Shown: piece after piece, positions 25,134 to 32,862 of the stretch
Position numbering within the stretch: the first letter of the stretch is position 1
Layout of the letters: every line of letters begins with the position of its first letter
DNA from: an uncultured archaeon
GTDB taxonomy: Archaea > Thermoproteota > Nitrososphaeria > JACIWG01
Direction: 5' to 3'
DNA length: 43,212 nucleotides
Assembly: GCA_938034445.1 (NCBI GenBank)
Contig: CALHLD010000046.1
Location: forward strand, 1-43,212
Notes under the pieces: model-generated
What the model was told of the DNA's origin: nothing
What the model saw: the letters and a program-made list of their open reading frames with translations, nothing else
The model's database searches: none
Program-made: the position numbers and the translations under genes

Positions 25134-25340
25134 AATCTCCTATTAAAGTATTTTAGTGGAATTCCTAAATGTTTTGAGACTTTACCAGCCGTATCCACTA
25201 GCGTATTATCCCTTACTCTAACCCACTATCATTTTTACTTAAAACAAAAATTTCTAAAAAATTTGCAATAGCCTTAACCGGGTTCAAGTAAATAAACATC
25301 AACACCCCTTGATATGAGCAAGCTTACACTCTACAGTACT
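25134..25340 (-). pseudogene. Remains of a gene formerly coupled to the ParB-like gene
   Basis: Read on the minus strand, three protein-like pieces in shifting frames follow each other: LISRGVDVYLLEPG, then KAIANFLEIFVLSKNDSG, then VRVRDNTLVDTAGKVSKHLG with a short tail to a TGA. That TGA overlaps the ATG of the ParB-like gene (ATGA), a spacing expected of real neighbouring genes. The family is not recognised. Frameshifts indicate decay or several sequence errors. Confidence 0.45.
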
Positions 25341-25373
25341 CCAAGGACGTAAAAGAACTAGGTTTTAGTAGTT

Positions 25374-25520
25374 ATGTCAAGAAATATAGGAAGAGCGACA
25401 CTCTATAAGGTCAACTTAGAAAACCAAATGATAAGAATGTTAATAAAATACGAAACACAGCTTCCACTACAGATATCGGAGCAAGAAAGGGCTAGGATGC
25501 AAAAACAAATTGAAGCATAG
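25374..25520 (+). pseudogene. Fragment of a winged-helix transcription regulator
   Basis: A 48-codon frame. Its GRATLYKVNLENQMIRML resembles the wing and linker that close many archaeal helix-turn-helix regulators (pattern GRAKLYRLN-x-NP). The preceding DNA-binding helices are missing or scattered in other frames around 25310-25373. It is probably the tail of a dead regulator. A very short real protein is possible. No promoter was recognised. Confidence 0.35.
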
Positions 25521-25615
25521 TCTACATAAGCTAGCAAATTTTTCAACTTCAAAAGATATCATATTTTACATGCTTATGAAAAATTCTATTTTACCAAATT
25601 TTTCTTTTAAATTTT

Positions 25616-25891
25616 TTAGGCTATTATCTGCCTTAAAAATTCTTCAGCTTCTTCCTTGCTGCCAAATTTTTTCATTAAAATTTTTCCGGTACGATATACT
25701 CTTATTATCTTATCCCTATATAATATTTCGTATACTGCATTGGCAAAGTTTTTCACAATCTTTCCTTTTTCTAAAATTTTATTTATAGCATCATCCTTTA
25801 ACTCATATTTCAGTATCACAATAATATCTTTCTCTTCCCCACATGCTTCCTCAACACGTGAAACGTATTTTTTAAAATTTTCATCCAACAT
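25616..25891 (-). CDS. Unknown 91-residue protein at the end of the Fe-S operon
   Basis: The start codon lies inside the end of the sufS gene (11-base overlap), so it is translated with that operon. The second half, VYEILYRDKIIRVYRTGKILMKKFGSKEEAEEFL, predicts strand-strand-helix with a GKI turn, faintly like one repeat of a TBP-type fold. The first half has one Cys (C17). I recognise no family. Its position suggests a helper or regulator of cluster assembly, which is inference. No signal peptide or membrane segment is visible. Confidence 0.7.
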   Translation of the reverse strand: MLDENFKKYVSRVEEACGEEKDIIVILKYELKDDAINKILEKGKIVKNFANAVYEILYRDKIIRVYRTGKILMKKFGSKEEAEEFLRQIIA

Positions 25892-27116
25892 CTTCTATCA
25901 TCTTTAAAACATCTACAAATTTTTCAACCTCTTCTTTAGTATTGTATATGTAGAAGCTTGCTCTAACTGAGCCTTTTATGCTCAGTCTTTGATGTAATGG
26001 TTCTGCACAATGGTATCCGCTTCTCACCATTATACCGAAATTGTCCAAAAGTAGTGCAACATCATTATAATCCATATTCTTAATATTAAATGATATTATC
26101 CCACATTTTATTGACGTATCAGATGGACCATACAAACTTATTTTCTCATCTTTCTGCAAAAGTTTTAAAGTATATTGTGTTAGTTGACGCTCATGCTCTT
26201 GAACGTTTTCCATTCCAAGCCTTTTAAGGTATCTTATAGCCTCAGTTAACCCGATTGCACTACATACGTTTGGGGTTCCAGCTTCAAACTTCCATGGTAG
26301 ATGATGCCATTCTATCATACACCCTTTGGCTTTATCATATTTTACTGACCGTATCATGTCACCTCCTCCAATAAATGGCTCCATTTTTTCTAGCAATTCC
26401 TTTTTAGCGTATAATACGCCTATGCCTGTTGGAGCAAGCATCTTGTGCCCAGAAAATGCTAGAAAATCTATATCCAGCCTCTTTACGTCAACAGGCATAT
26501 GTGGTACCGATTGTGCTCCATCAACAACTATTATTGCATTATTGTCGTGTGCGAGTTTTGAAATTTTAGATATATTGTTTATTGCTCCAGTAACATTTGA
26601 TGCGTGTGTGACTGTTATTAGCTTTGTTTTTCTGGTGACTAGATTTTCTAAACTTTCGTAGTCGAGTGTCCCGTCTTCTTTTACATTAACATATTTGACC
26701 TTGAACCTCTTTATCTTTGAAAGTATTTCCCATGGAACAATATTACTATGATGCTCCATAAGTGTTGTTAAAACTTCATCGCCTTCTCCAAGTTTATGTA
26801 GTCCCCAAGAGTATGCTACTAAGTTTATTGCTTCTGTAGTGTTTTTTGTAAAAACTATTTCTTCCATACTATTTGCGTTAATGAATTTTGCAACCTCATT
26901 ATGGGCTTCCTCATAAAGTTCTGAGGCCTCCTGTGAAAGTGTATGCAGGCCCCTGTGAACGTTGGCATTATGTTTTTTGTAAAAATCCTTTACTGCATCG
27001 ATAACCTGTAAAGGTTTCTGTGATGTTGCAGCATTATCAAAATAAATGATTTCGTGGCCGTTCACTTTCCTTTCGAAGATTGGAAAGTCTTTTCTAATAG
27101 TGTATGGGTCAAACAT
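25881..27116 (-). CDS. sufS: Cysteine desulfurase SufS
   Basis: A 411-residue group II cysteine desulfurase, which takes sulfur from cysteine as a persulfide for Fe-S assembly. The PLP lysine is K225 in FSGHKMLAPTGIGVLY, the stacking His is in MEHHSNIVPW (residues 120-129), and the persulfide Cys is C370 in RSGYHCAEPLHQ. Length fits SufS (about 405-415). The ATG overlaps the stop codon of the scaffold gene (TAATG), which shows coupled translation. It also overlaps the next small gene. This is the canonical desulfurase of the locus. Confidence 0.92.
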   Translation of the reverse strand: MFDPYTIRKDFPIFERKVNGHEIIYFDNAATSQKPLQVIDAVKDFYKKHNANVHRGLHTLSQEASELYEEAHNEVAKFINANSMEEIVFTKNTTEAINLVAYSWGLHKLGEGDEVLTTLMEHHSNIVPWEILSKIKRFKVKYVNVKEDGTLDYESLENLVTRKTKLITVTHASNVTGAINNISKISKLAHDNNAIIVVDGAQSVPHMPVDVKRLDIDFLAFSGHKMLAPTGIGVLYAKKELLEKMEPFIGGGDMIRSVKYDKAKGCMIEWHHLPWKFEAGTPNVCSAIGLTEAIRYLKRLGMENVQEHERQLTQYTLKLLQKDEKISLYGPSDTSIKCGIISFNIKNMDYNDVALLLDNFGIMVRSGYHCAEPLHQRLSIKGSVRASFYIYNTKEEVEKFVDVLKMIEDVG

Positions 27117-27622
27117 TATTCTTCACTTTCAAATATGCCTAATCTTTTTGAAAGCATTTCCGCAAGCTTTTCTTCCTCTAGTGCCTGCTTTTCTTCAAAT
27201 GTCTGCTCTTCAGGCAACCATTCTGGCTTTTTTTCCTTAATTCGATAATATTGTCTTATAGCCCTTCTTAATGCACCTACAGCCAATATACCACAATGGA
27301 ACTTTACAGTAGGTAAGCCACCCACTTCGTTTGCAACAGTCTTCCATGATGTCTGCCACGCCTCCTCTAACCTTTTCCCCTTGACCATTTCAGTTAGTAT
27401 GCTTGATGTTGCGATGTTTGCAGCACAACCGTAGCTTTCAAAAGAAGCCTTTTCAATAACCTCTTTCTCATCATCGATTTTTAGATAAAATGTTATCATA
27501 TCTCCACATGACGGATTACCTGCTACAGCGGAAACTGTCGCATCATCCATTCTTCCAAGATTTTTAGGATTCCTAAACAGTTCAAGAATTTTTGGATTAT
27601 ATGGTAGTGGTGACCTTGACAT
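27116..27622 (-). CDS. iscU: IscU/SufU-type Fe-S scaffold protein
   Basis: A U-type scaffold of about 168 residues. The three cluster-binding cysteines are in GNPSCGDMITFYL, ESYGCAANIATSS and KFHCGILAVGALRRAI, and the Asp following the first Cys is retained. The C-terminus carries an extra charged helical tail of roughly 40 residues (EEKQALEEEKLAEMLSKRLG) beyond the usual IscU length. The start at ATG 27622, one base after the upstream stop codon and seven bases after gggtga, is preferred over a longer frame from 27643. It lies between two desulfurase genes. Confidence 0.9.
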   Translation of the reverse strand: MSRSPLPYNPKILELFRNPKNLGRMDDATVSAVAGNPSCGDMITFYLKIDDEKEVIEKASFESYGCAANIATSSILTEMVKGKRLEEAWQTSWKTVANEVGGLPTVKFHCGILAVGALRRAIRQYYRIKEKKPEWLPEEQTFEEKQALEEEKLAEMLSKRLGIFESEE

Positions 27623-27623
27623 T

Positions 27624-28844
27624 TTATTCACCCATCGAACCATAAATTTTTCTAAGCCTGTTTACAGCTTCAGGCAGAACTTTTAAAACATATTCTATAT
27701 CGTCCATACTATGGTATCTTGTAACCTTCATCAATATGCTCCCATGGGCTTCCTCAAATCTTCTACCTATAGCTGTTAAAACATGGCTTGGCTGTAAAAC
27801 TCTACGTGTACATGCACTGCCGCTTGAGACATAAACGCCTTTAAGGCTTAACTCGATGGTAAGGGACTCGCCTTCACATTTTAGAAAGCTTATGTTTATG
27901 TTATCTGGGCTCCTTTTATCTCCTGCAGGCCCATTCAGTAAAGTCTCATCAATATTATTTATAATTCCATCGATAAGCCTGTCCCTCAATTTCTTCATAT
28001 GATTTATATTATTTTCAAAGTTTTTGAACGCGAGCTCTGAAGCTTTCGCGAACCCAACTATTGCAGGAGTATTTTCTACTCCTGGCCAAAGTTTTTGTGT
28101 TCCAATCTGTCCCTCTAATATTCTCTCAATCTTTAAACCTTCTTTAACGTAAAGTGCTCCAATTCCTCTTGGACCCAAAATTTTGTAGCTGCTTATCGTA
28201 GCTAATTCTACAGGAACCTTCTTTACATCGAATGGTATTCGTCCGTAAGCGTCTGAGAGATCGACATGAAATATTGTGTTAGTATTTATGTCCTTAACTG
28301 TTTTAAAAACTTCTTTTATAGGCTGCACTGTTCCAATCTCATTGTTTACCAGAGAAAAGCTTGCAAACACCGTGTTCTTGTCCACCTTCTCCTTTAACCT
28401 CTCAATTTTTATAAAGCCGTCTCTGTCTACAGGAACCTTCTCAACCTTGAACCCATAGTTTTCAAGCATCTTGCAAACATTTACCACATTTAATGGCTCA
28501 ATTTCAGAGACAACAATCTTTTTACCATCATTTCTTCTACTTAGGCATACACCCAGTATGGCTAAATTGTTGGCTTCAGTTTCTCCGGGAGTAAAATTTA
28601 TTTCTTCAGGACTTTCTACACCAACATGTTCACCAACCTTTTTCGCTGACAAGATTATTGTTTCATAGGCTTCCCATCCAAGCTTATGTGTTAATGTTGG
28701 ATTACCGTAGGCTCGCTTATTAAAATAGGGTAACATTTCATTCACAATTTCTTCTGGGACAGGAGACGAATTTTCAATATCTAAGTAAACTTCCTTTTCA
28801 ATATTTGCATGTGCTCTTATGAGCTCTCTTACACTTTCAACCAA
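27624..28844 (-). CDS. Divergent NifS/IscS-like cysteine desulfurase
   Basis: A 406-residue class V PLP enzyme of the NifS/IscS type. The PLP lysine K221 (SSYKILGPRGIGALYV) and the persulfide Cys C345 (VSSGSACTRRVLQPSHVL) are present. Several cofactor-pocket positions are changed. The stacking His of the EH motif is P117, the His before the Lys is Y220, and the Gln of the DxxQ motif is D198 (HVDLSDAYG). The opening YLDNAATTP motif reads YLDIENSSP. Start is TTG, with aggtga upstream on the same strand. It heads the set with the scaffold and SufS. Altered activity or specificity is inference. Confidence 0.85.
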   Translation of the reverse strand: MVESVRELIRAHANIEKEVYLDIENSSPVPEEIVNEMLPYFNKRAYGNPTLTHKLGWEAYETIILSAKKVGEHVGVESPEEINFTPGETEANNLAILGVCLSRRNDGKKIVVSEIEPLNVVNVCKMLENYGFKVEKVPVDRDGFIKIERLKEKVDKNTVFASFSLVNNEIGTVQPIKEVFKTVKDINTNTIFHVDLSDAYGRIPFDVKKVPVELATISSYKILGPRGIGALYVKEGLKIERILEGQIGTQKLWPGVENTPAIVGFAKASELAFKNFENNINHMKKLRDRLIDGIINNIDETLLNGPAGDKRSPDNINISFLKCEGESLTIELSLKGVYVSSGSACTRRVLQPSHVLTAIGRRFEEAHGSILMKVTRYHSMDDIEYVLKVLPEAVNRLRKIYGSMGE

Positions 28845-28989
28845 ATCTTACATCACCTTAAAAATTTATAGTCAAGCATAGAATGATATGGAATATAATG
28901 GAAATTGGATGTTGTACTCATATTTTTTATCATGTAAGCTTGCTATTACACTGTTATAAAAGCTTTTTGAAAAACGGTAATAAAATAGC

Positions 28990-31128
28990 TTAAATGTAAC
29001 CTAATATTCTTCCAATCCAGTACACTGATATTGACGCAGTGAAGCCTATGAGTAAAGAAACTATCACAGAAAATACGGTTAACTTAAAACTTCTTGTTTC
29101 ACTAAATATTGTGACAAATGCGGCTAAACAGGGTGAATAGAACATTACAAGCACTAGTAAGGCATAGGATTGTAATGGCGTTAGAGTAAGGGATGCTACA
29201 GCCTCTATTGGACTAATCTTTCCTGTAGCGATAACGATTGAAGTTATAAAAATTTCTTTTGCAATCCAACCAAATATTAGTGCAAAGGGTATGATCCAGT
29301 TATCGATGTCTATAATTGAAAGTGCTGGAGTAACCGTTTTTGCGATAAGTGCTCCATAACTTTCTTCAACATTTTGGGTGGTTGATGGACCAAAGTATAA
29401 TAGTGCCCACAATATTATACTGAATAAGAAGATTATTGTGCCCGCCTTTATGATAAAAGATTTACTTCTTTCCCAAGAAATCCATCTAATTACTCTAAAG
29501 CTTGGAAGGTGGTAGGATGGTAATTCAATAATTAATTCAGGCACCTCTTTCTGTTTAAAGACCCTTTTTGTAATAACCTTATTAAATATGAGAAAGAGTG
29601 TGACAGAAATTATGTAAATTGATGCGATTACAAATGTTTGCATGATTGCGCCGGTAAAAAGTGCGGAAACCATAATAAGTAGTACAAATAGTCTCGCTTG
29701 GCAGATAATAAGTGGCATTAAAACTATTGCAGATAACCTCTCTTCATCTGTTTCTAATATTCTTGTGCCCATTATTCCGGGAACGTTACATCCTAGACTT
29801 AGGGTTAGAGGAAATATAGTCTTGCCTGTTAATCCAACTTTCTTTAGAAGCCTATCGAATGATACTGCAATCCTTGACATTAGTCCACTATCTTCAAGAA
29901 TAGCCATCAATACGTTTACAATAAATATTAGGGGAAGGAATGTGAGAACACTACCTACACCGGGTATAATTCCCTCTACAACTAGATCAACAAGCCAATC
30001 TTGAACATTATAGCTTACAGCAACACTCCTAAAATATTCTGCAATAACCGAAAATATTTTTGAAATTATAGATGAAAGCGAATTTTCTTCAATATATTCT
30101 GCTATTACCTCATATCCCAAGCTTCTAAAAGCATAGTTTAGAGGAAAGCCTGTGTTTATAATAAACGCAAAAGACATCATAGATAATAAGATTAGTGAAG
30201 ACAGTATCGGTCCAGAGAAGGGATTTAATAAAATACTGTCCAACTTTTCTATAAACCTTTTTTCAGAGACTCTAACCTTTTCTATCACCCTGCTAAGAAG
30301 ATCGTTTACAAATTTGTAACGATACAATATTATTATTTCAACAGGATCCTTTTTATACACTTTCTTTATTTCCTCAATTATGTCTTCAATTGCTTTAGCC
30401 GCTCTACTATCTTTTTCCTCAACTTCTTTCATGAAGTAAAGGTCCCCTTCTAAGATTCTTAATGCAACCCACCTTCTAGGATACTTTTCAAAGAGGTTGT
30501 GTTCAATTAAGATATTCTCTATTCTATTGACATAATGTTCGAGTGGCCCATACTCTATCCTAAATTCTTCTTCTCTCCCAAGTCTACCTTCAGCTACATC
30601 AACAATTCTATCCAAAAGTTCGCCTAGACCTGTTTTCTTTAAAGCACTAATTGCTATAACTGGAACACCGAGCTCATTTTCCAGACGCTCAGTATTAATG
30701 TGGAGACCTTTAGATTGTGCTAAATCATACTTGTTTATTGCAACAATAACTTTACCCATTAATTCGAGAACTTGCAGAAGAAAATAAAAAGACCTTTCTA
30801 GCGCCTCAGCATCAAGCAAAACAACAATAGCGTGAGGTCTTTCATCAACAATAAACTCTCTACTCACGAACTCTTCCAAAGTTAACGCTGAAAGACTATA
30901 TATTCCAGGAAGGTCAATAACATGAAAAATTTTACCATGATGCACAAATTCACCCTCCATTCTTTCAACAGTTTTTCCAGGCCAGTTTCCAACATATCCC
31001 GTCTTCCCTGTTAAAGTATTGAATAAGGTTGTTTTACCAGCATTTGGTTGCGCTGCTAAAGCTATGAGGAAATCATATTTTCTCCCCTGACTTCTATGCT
31101 TTTCCCTATCACTGTTATCGGTTACCAT
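28990..31128 (-). CDS. feoB: Ferrous iron transporter FeoB
   Basis: A 712-residue FeoB. The N-terminal GTPase domain shows G1 AAQPNAGKTTLFN (residues 25-37), G3 DLPG (72-75), G4 NKYD (132-135) and G5 ISALK. It is followed by the helical domain and a membrane region with the two Gate repeats, including LSLGCNVPGIMGTRILE and the C-terminal FYSPCLAAFVTIF with conserved cysteines. G1 begins AQPN rather than the common GNPN. The start is fixed by aggaggctg ending three bases before the ATG. It lies 23 bases after feoA in one transcript. Role: uptake of Fe(II). Confidence 0.95.
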   Translation of the reverse strand: MVTDNSDREKHRSQGRKYDFLIALAAQPNAGKTTLFNTLTGKTGYVGNWPGKTVERMEGEFVHHGKIFHVIDLPGIYSLSALTLEEFVSREFIVDERPHAIVVLLDAEALERSFYFLLQVLELMGKVIVAINKYDLAQSKGLHINTERLENELGVPVIAISALKKTGLGELLDRIVDVAEGRLGREEEFRIEYGPLEHYVNRIENILIEHNLFEKYPRRWVALRILEGDLYFMKEVEEKDSRAAKAIEDIIEEIKKVYKKDPVEIIILYRYKFVNDLLSRVIEKVRVSEKRFIEKLDSILLNPFSGPILSSLILLSMMSFAFIINTGFPLNYAFRSLGYEVIAEYIEENSLSSIISKIFSVIAEYFRSVAVSYNVQDWLVDLVVEGIIPGVGSVLTFLPLIFIVNVLMAILEDSGLMSRIAVSFDRLLKKVGLTGKTIFPLTLSLGCNVPGIMGTRILETDEERLSAIVLMPLIICQARLFVLLIMVSALFTGAIMQTFVIASIYIISVTLFLIFNKVITKRVFKQKEVPELIIELPSYHLPSFRVIRWISWERSKSFIIKAGTIIFLFSIILWALLYFGPSTTQNVEESYGALIAKTVTPALSIIDIDNWIIPFALIFGWIAKEIFITSIVIATGKISPIEAVASLTLTPLQSYALLVLVMFYSPCLAAFVTIFSETRSFKLTVFSVIVSLLIGFTASISVYWIGRILGYI

Positions 31129-31151
31129 ATTCAGCCTCCTACTTTCCCAGT

Positions 31152-31388
31152 TTACTCAATTTTCTTAACAAAAATGTGATGCGCCATCCCCCTTCCGATG
31201 GCAATAGTGATTCCCCTAACCCTGACTATGATCGGCCCCAAATTATTCCGTACAACCTCTACTTCAGTACCTGGAACCATCCCCATCTCCATTAACCTAC
31301 GTGTTAAACCTACCCCTGCTGAAAGCTCTTCCACAACACATTTCGAATTCTCTGGCATAGTCGATAGTGGAACAACATCGTCAGACAT
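31152..31388 (-). CDS. feoA: FeoA
   Basis: A 78-residue SH3-like FeoA protein that supports FeoB. Typical segments are VGLTRRLMEMGMVPGTEVEVV and GRGMAHHIFVKKI. Its start lies three bases after the FeoC-like gene, and its ribosome site aggtga overlaps the final codons of that gene, so the two are translationally coupled. FeoB follows directly. Confidence 0.93.
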   Translation of the reverse strand: MSDDVVPLSTMPENSKCVVEELSAGVGLTRRLMEMGMVPGTEVEVVRNNLGPIIVRVRGITIAIGRGMAHHIFVKKIE

Positions 31389-31391
31389 TTT

Positions 31392-31670
31392 TCATTCACC
31401 TAGAACATAAAATTTTATTTTACCCAAATTGCAGGCATTGACATAAGGGCAACTCTTACACAAGTTTATGTTACATTCTTTTAAAACTGGCTTAATCAAC
31501 TCCTTCTCTTCAAGATAATTAAATATTTGTTTAAGCTCATTATAGTTTAATTTAAATTTATTCATAATAATTTTTTTATCAATGTAACCAGCTGACTTTA
31601 TAAACCTAAATATTTCTAAAGCTATATCATCCTTACATTCATTTTTTACTTCTAGTCTTTTCTTGGGCAT
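31392..31670 (-). CDS. FeoC-like winged-helix protein with a four-Cys motif
   Basis: About 92 residues. A winged-helix domain (ALEIFRFIKSAGYIDKKIIMNKFKLNYNELKQIFNYLEEKELI) is followed by C-x4-C-x2-C-x5-C in ECNINLCKSCPYVNAC, the same pattern as the Fe-S or iron-sensing wing of bacterial FeoC. Its position before feoA supports the assignment. An upstream ATG at 31700 is unlikely because the TATA box (31701-31707, minus strand) is directly next to it. The ATG at 31670 lies about 30 bases downstream, as expected. Role as a sensor or as a protector of FeoB is inference. Confidence 0.75.
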   Translation of the reverse strand: MPKKRLEVKNECKDDIALEIFRFIKSAGYIDKKIIMNKFKLNYNELKQIFNYLEEKELIKPVLKECNINLCKSCPYVNACNLGKIKFYVLGE

Positions 31671-31700
31671 CGTTCTCCAAATGAGAGAATACACATACAT

Positions 31701-31717
31701 ATTTATAGGTTATCCTA
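31701..31717 (-). promoter_or_regulatory. DtxR-like box overlapping the feo TATA box
   Basis: The palindrome taggttatccta (31706-31717), on the minus strand taggataaccta, follows the TAGG-x-TA-x-CCTA pattern of DtxR/IdeR operators. It overlaps the minus-strand TATA box ctataaat (31701-31708 region), so a bound regulator would block TBP. The gene next upstream encodes a DtxR-family protein. Binding has not been shown and is inference. Confidence 0.6.
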
Positions 31718-31746
31718 ACTTTTCTCAATATTAAATCAAAAAATTT

Positions 31747-32175
31747 TTATTCACCCAAATATTCAAACCATTCTTCTATTAAACCAGAATCTTCCATACG
31801 ATCCTTAAGAAAATTCAGAAACTTTATCAAATTTCTGACAGTAATCTCATTAAGACTATGTTCAAGCACATGAGCATCATTCTCAGCTATTTTTGAAGGA
31901 ACTTGGAGCAGGTTTAGAAAATTGATAAAAACCTTCCTTCTTTCCTCAACATTTTTGGCAATATGAAGACCTTTCTCTGTTAACTTAATACGTCCATACT
32001 TGTTATGTTCTATAAGGCCTAAACTTTTTATTCTATCAAGCATTTCACTCACACTCGGTGCCGCAATTCCAAGCGAACGTGCTATATCCTTGTTTCTTAC
32101 AACACCCTTATCTCTTGAAATTTGCAGTATAGTAACCAGATAATCTTCAACAGCTCTAGTAAATTCCTCTACCAT
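31747..32175 (-). CDS. DtxR-family metal-dependent transcription regulator
   Basis: About 142 residues. The N-terminal winged helix (VEEFTRAVEDYLVTILQISRDKGVVRNKDIARSLG and PSVSEMLDRIKSLGLIEH) is followed by a dimerisation and metal-binding domain with ENDAHVLEHSLNEIT. There is no C-terminal SH3 domain, as in MntR or short archaeal MDR1-type proteins. The ATG at 32175 fits both the family N-terminus and the TATA box at 32203-32213. The frame extends upstream to an ATG at 32202 that overlaps the promoter. It lies just before the feo genes and is their likely repressor, with iron or manganese as corepressor. Confidence 0.88.
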   Translation of the reverse strand: MVEEFTRAVEDYLVTILQISRDKGVVRNKDIARSLGIAAPSVSEMLDRIKSLGLIEHNKYGRIKLTEKGLHIAKNVEERRKVFINFLNLLQVPSKIAENDAHVLEHSLNEITVRNLIKFLNFLKDRMEDSGLIEEWFEYLGE

Positions 32176-32202
32176 ATTATCACAAAATTTTTTGATAAAC
32201 AA

Positions 32203-32213
32203 AGGATTATATA
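32203..32213 (-). promoter_or_regulatory. TATA box of the DtxR-family gene
   Basis: On the minus strand gtatataatcc lies about 30 bases before the ATG at 32175. This places the transcript start downstream of the other ATG at 32202 and so decides the start codon. No copy of the feo palindrome is visible here. Confidence 0.5.
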
Positions 32214-32266
32214 CTTTATTCTTTTATATGCTAATTAAAAAAATTTGAGGGAAAGTTAGAATAGTA

Positions 32267-32710
32267 CTATTCACTTTTCCCTTCAAGCAAATCCTTTTTC
32301 ATAATGGACATTTCGTTCATTATTTTGTTGGACGCATATATTGGGCTATGTGCTCTTACAGCTAAAGCTATAGCGTCACTTGACCTACATTCGAAATCCT
32401 TGACTTCACCTTTAAAGTCCAATGATATTTTTGCACAGTACCTGTTTTCAATTAGATCATATATTTTTGCACCTAAAATTTTAACATCAAGCTCCTTAAA
32501 CACTTCCATCATAAGGTCATGTGTCATGGGCACTTGTAAATTTCCTTCTAATCCGACTTTTATGGAAAAAGCCTGTTGCTCGTCAATGAAGATCGGCAAA
32601 ACTCTTTCTTCCTTATCGATTAAGAAGACGACTGGCGCGTTTCCAGCATCTGTGCTCACTATAGCTACATCAAACACTTTTGCTTCTACTAAATCTTCCA
32701 AAAACCTCAC
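32267..32710 (-). CDS. Bifunctional nuclease (BFN, DUF151) family protein
   Basis: A 147-residue DUF151/BFN protein. Conserved features are VVFLIDKEERVLPIFIDEQQAFSI near the start, THDLMMEVFKELDVKI in the middle, and FECRSSDAIALAVRAHSPIYAS towards the end. Plant homologues show nuclease activity and thermophile members have been crystallised. The physiological role in archaea is unknown. It lies 64 bases before the DtxR-family start on the same strand, but that gene has its own TATA box, so shared transcription is not required. Confidence 0.85.
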   Translation of the reverse strand: MRFLEDLVEAKVFDVAIVSTDAGNAPVVFLIDKEERVLPIFIDEQQAFSIKVGLEGNLQVPMTHDLMMEVFKELDVKILGAKIYDLIENRYCAKISLDFKGEVKDFECRSSDAIALAVRAHSPIYASNKIMNEMSIMKKDLLEGKSE

Positions 32711-32862
32711 CAGACAACTTACTTTTTATAGCATATAAACATTTTCTAAACATCTTAAAGAAAAAACCTTTTACAGGATATACCTTCTATTCTAAAAGAT
32801 CAAAAAATTGGTTGGCTATTGCATGCGTAAAAAATTTAAACCTGTGTTTTCTAGTTTAAAAT

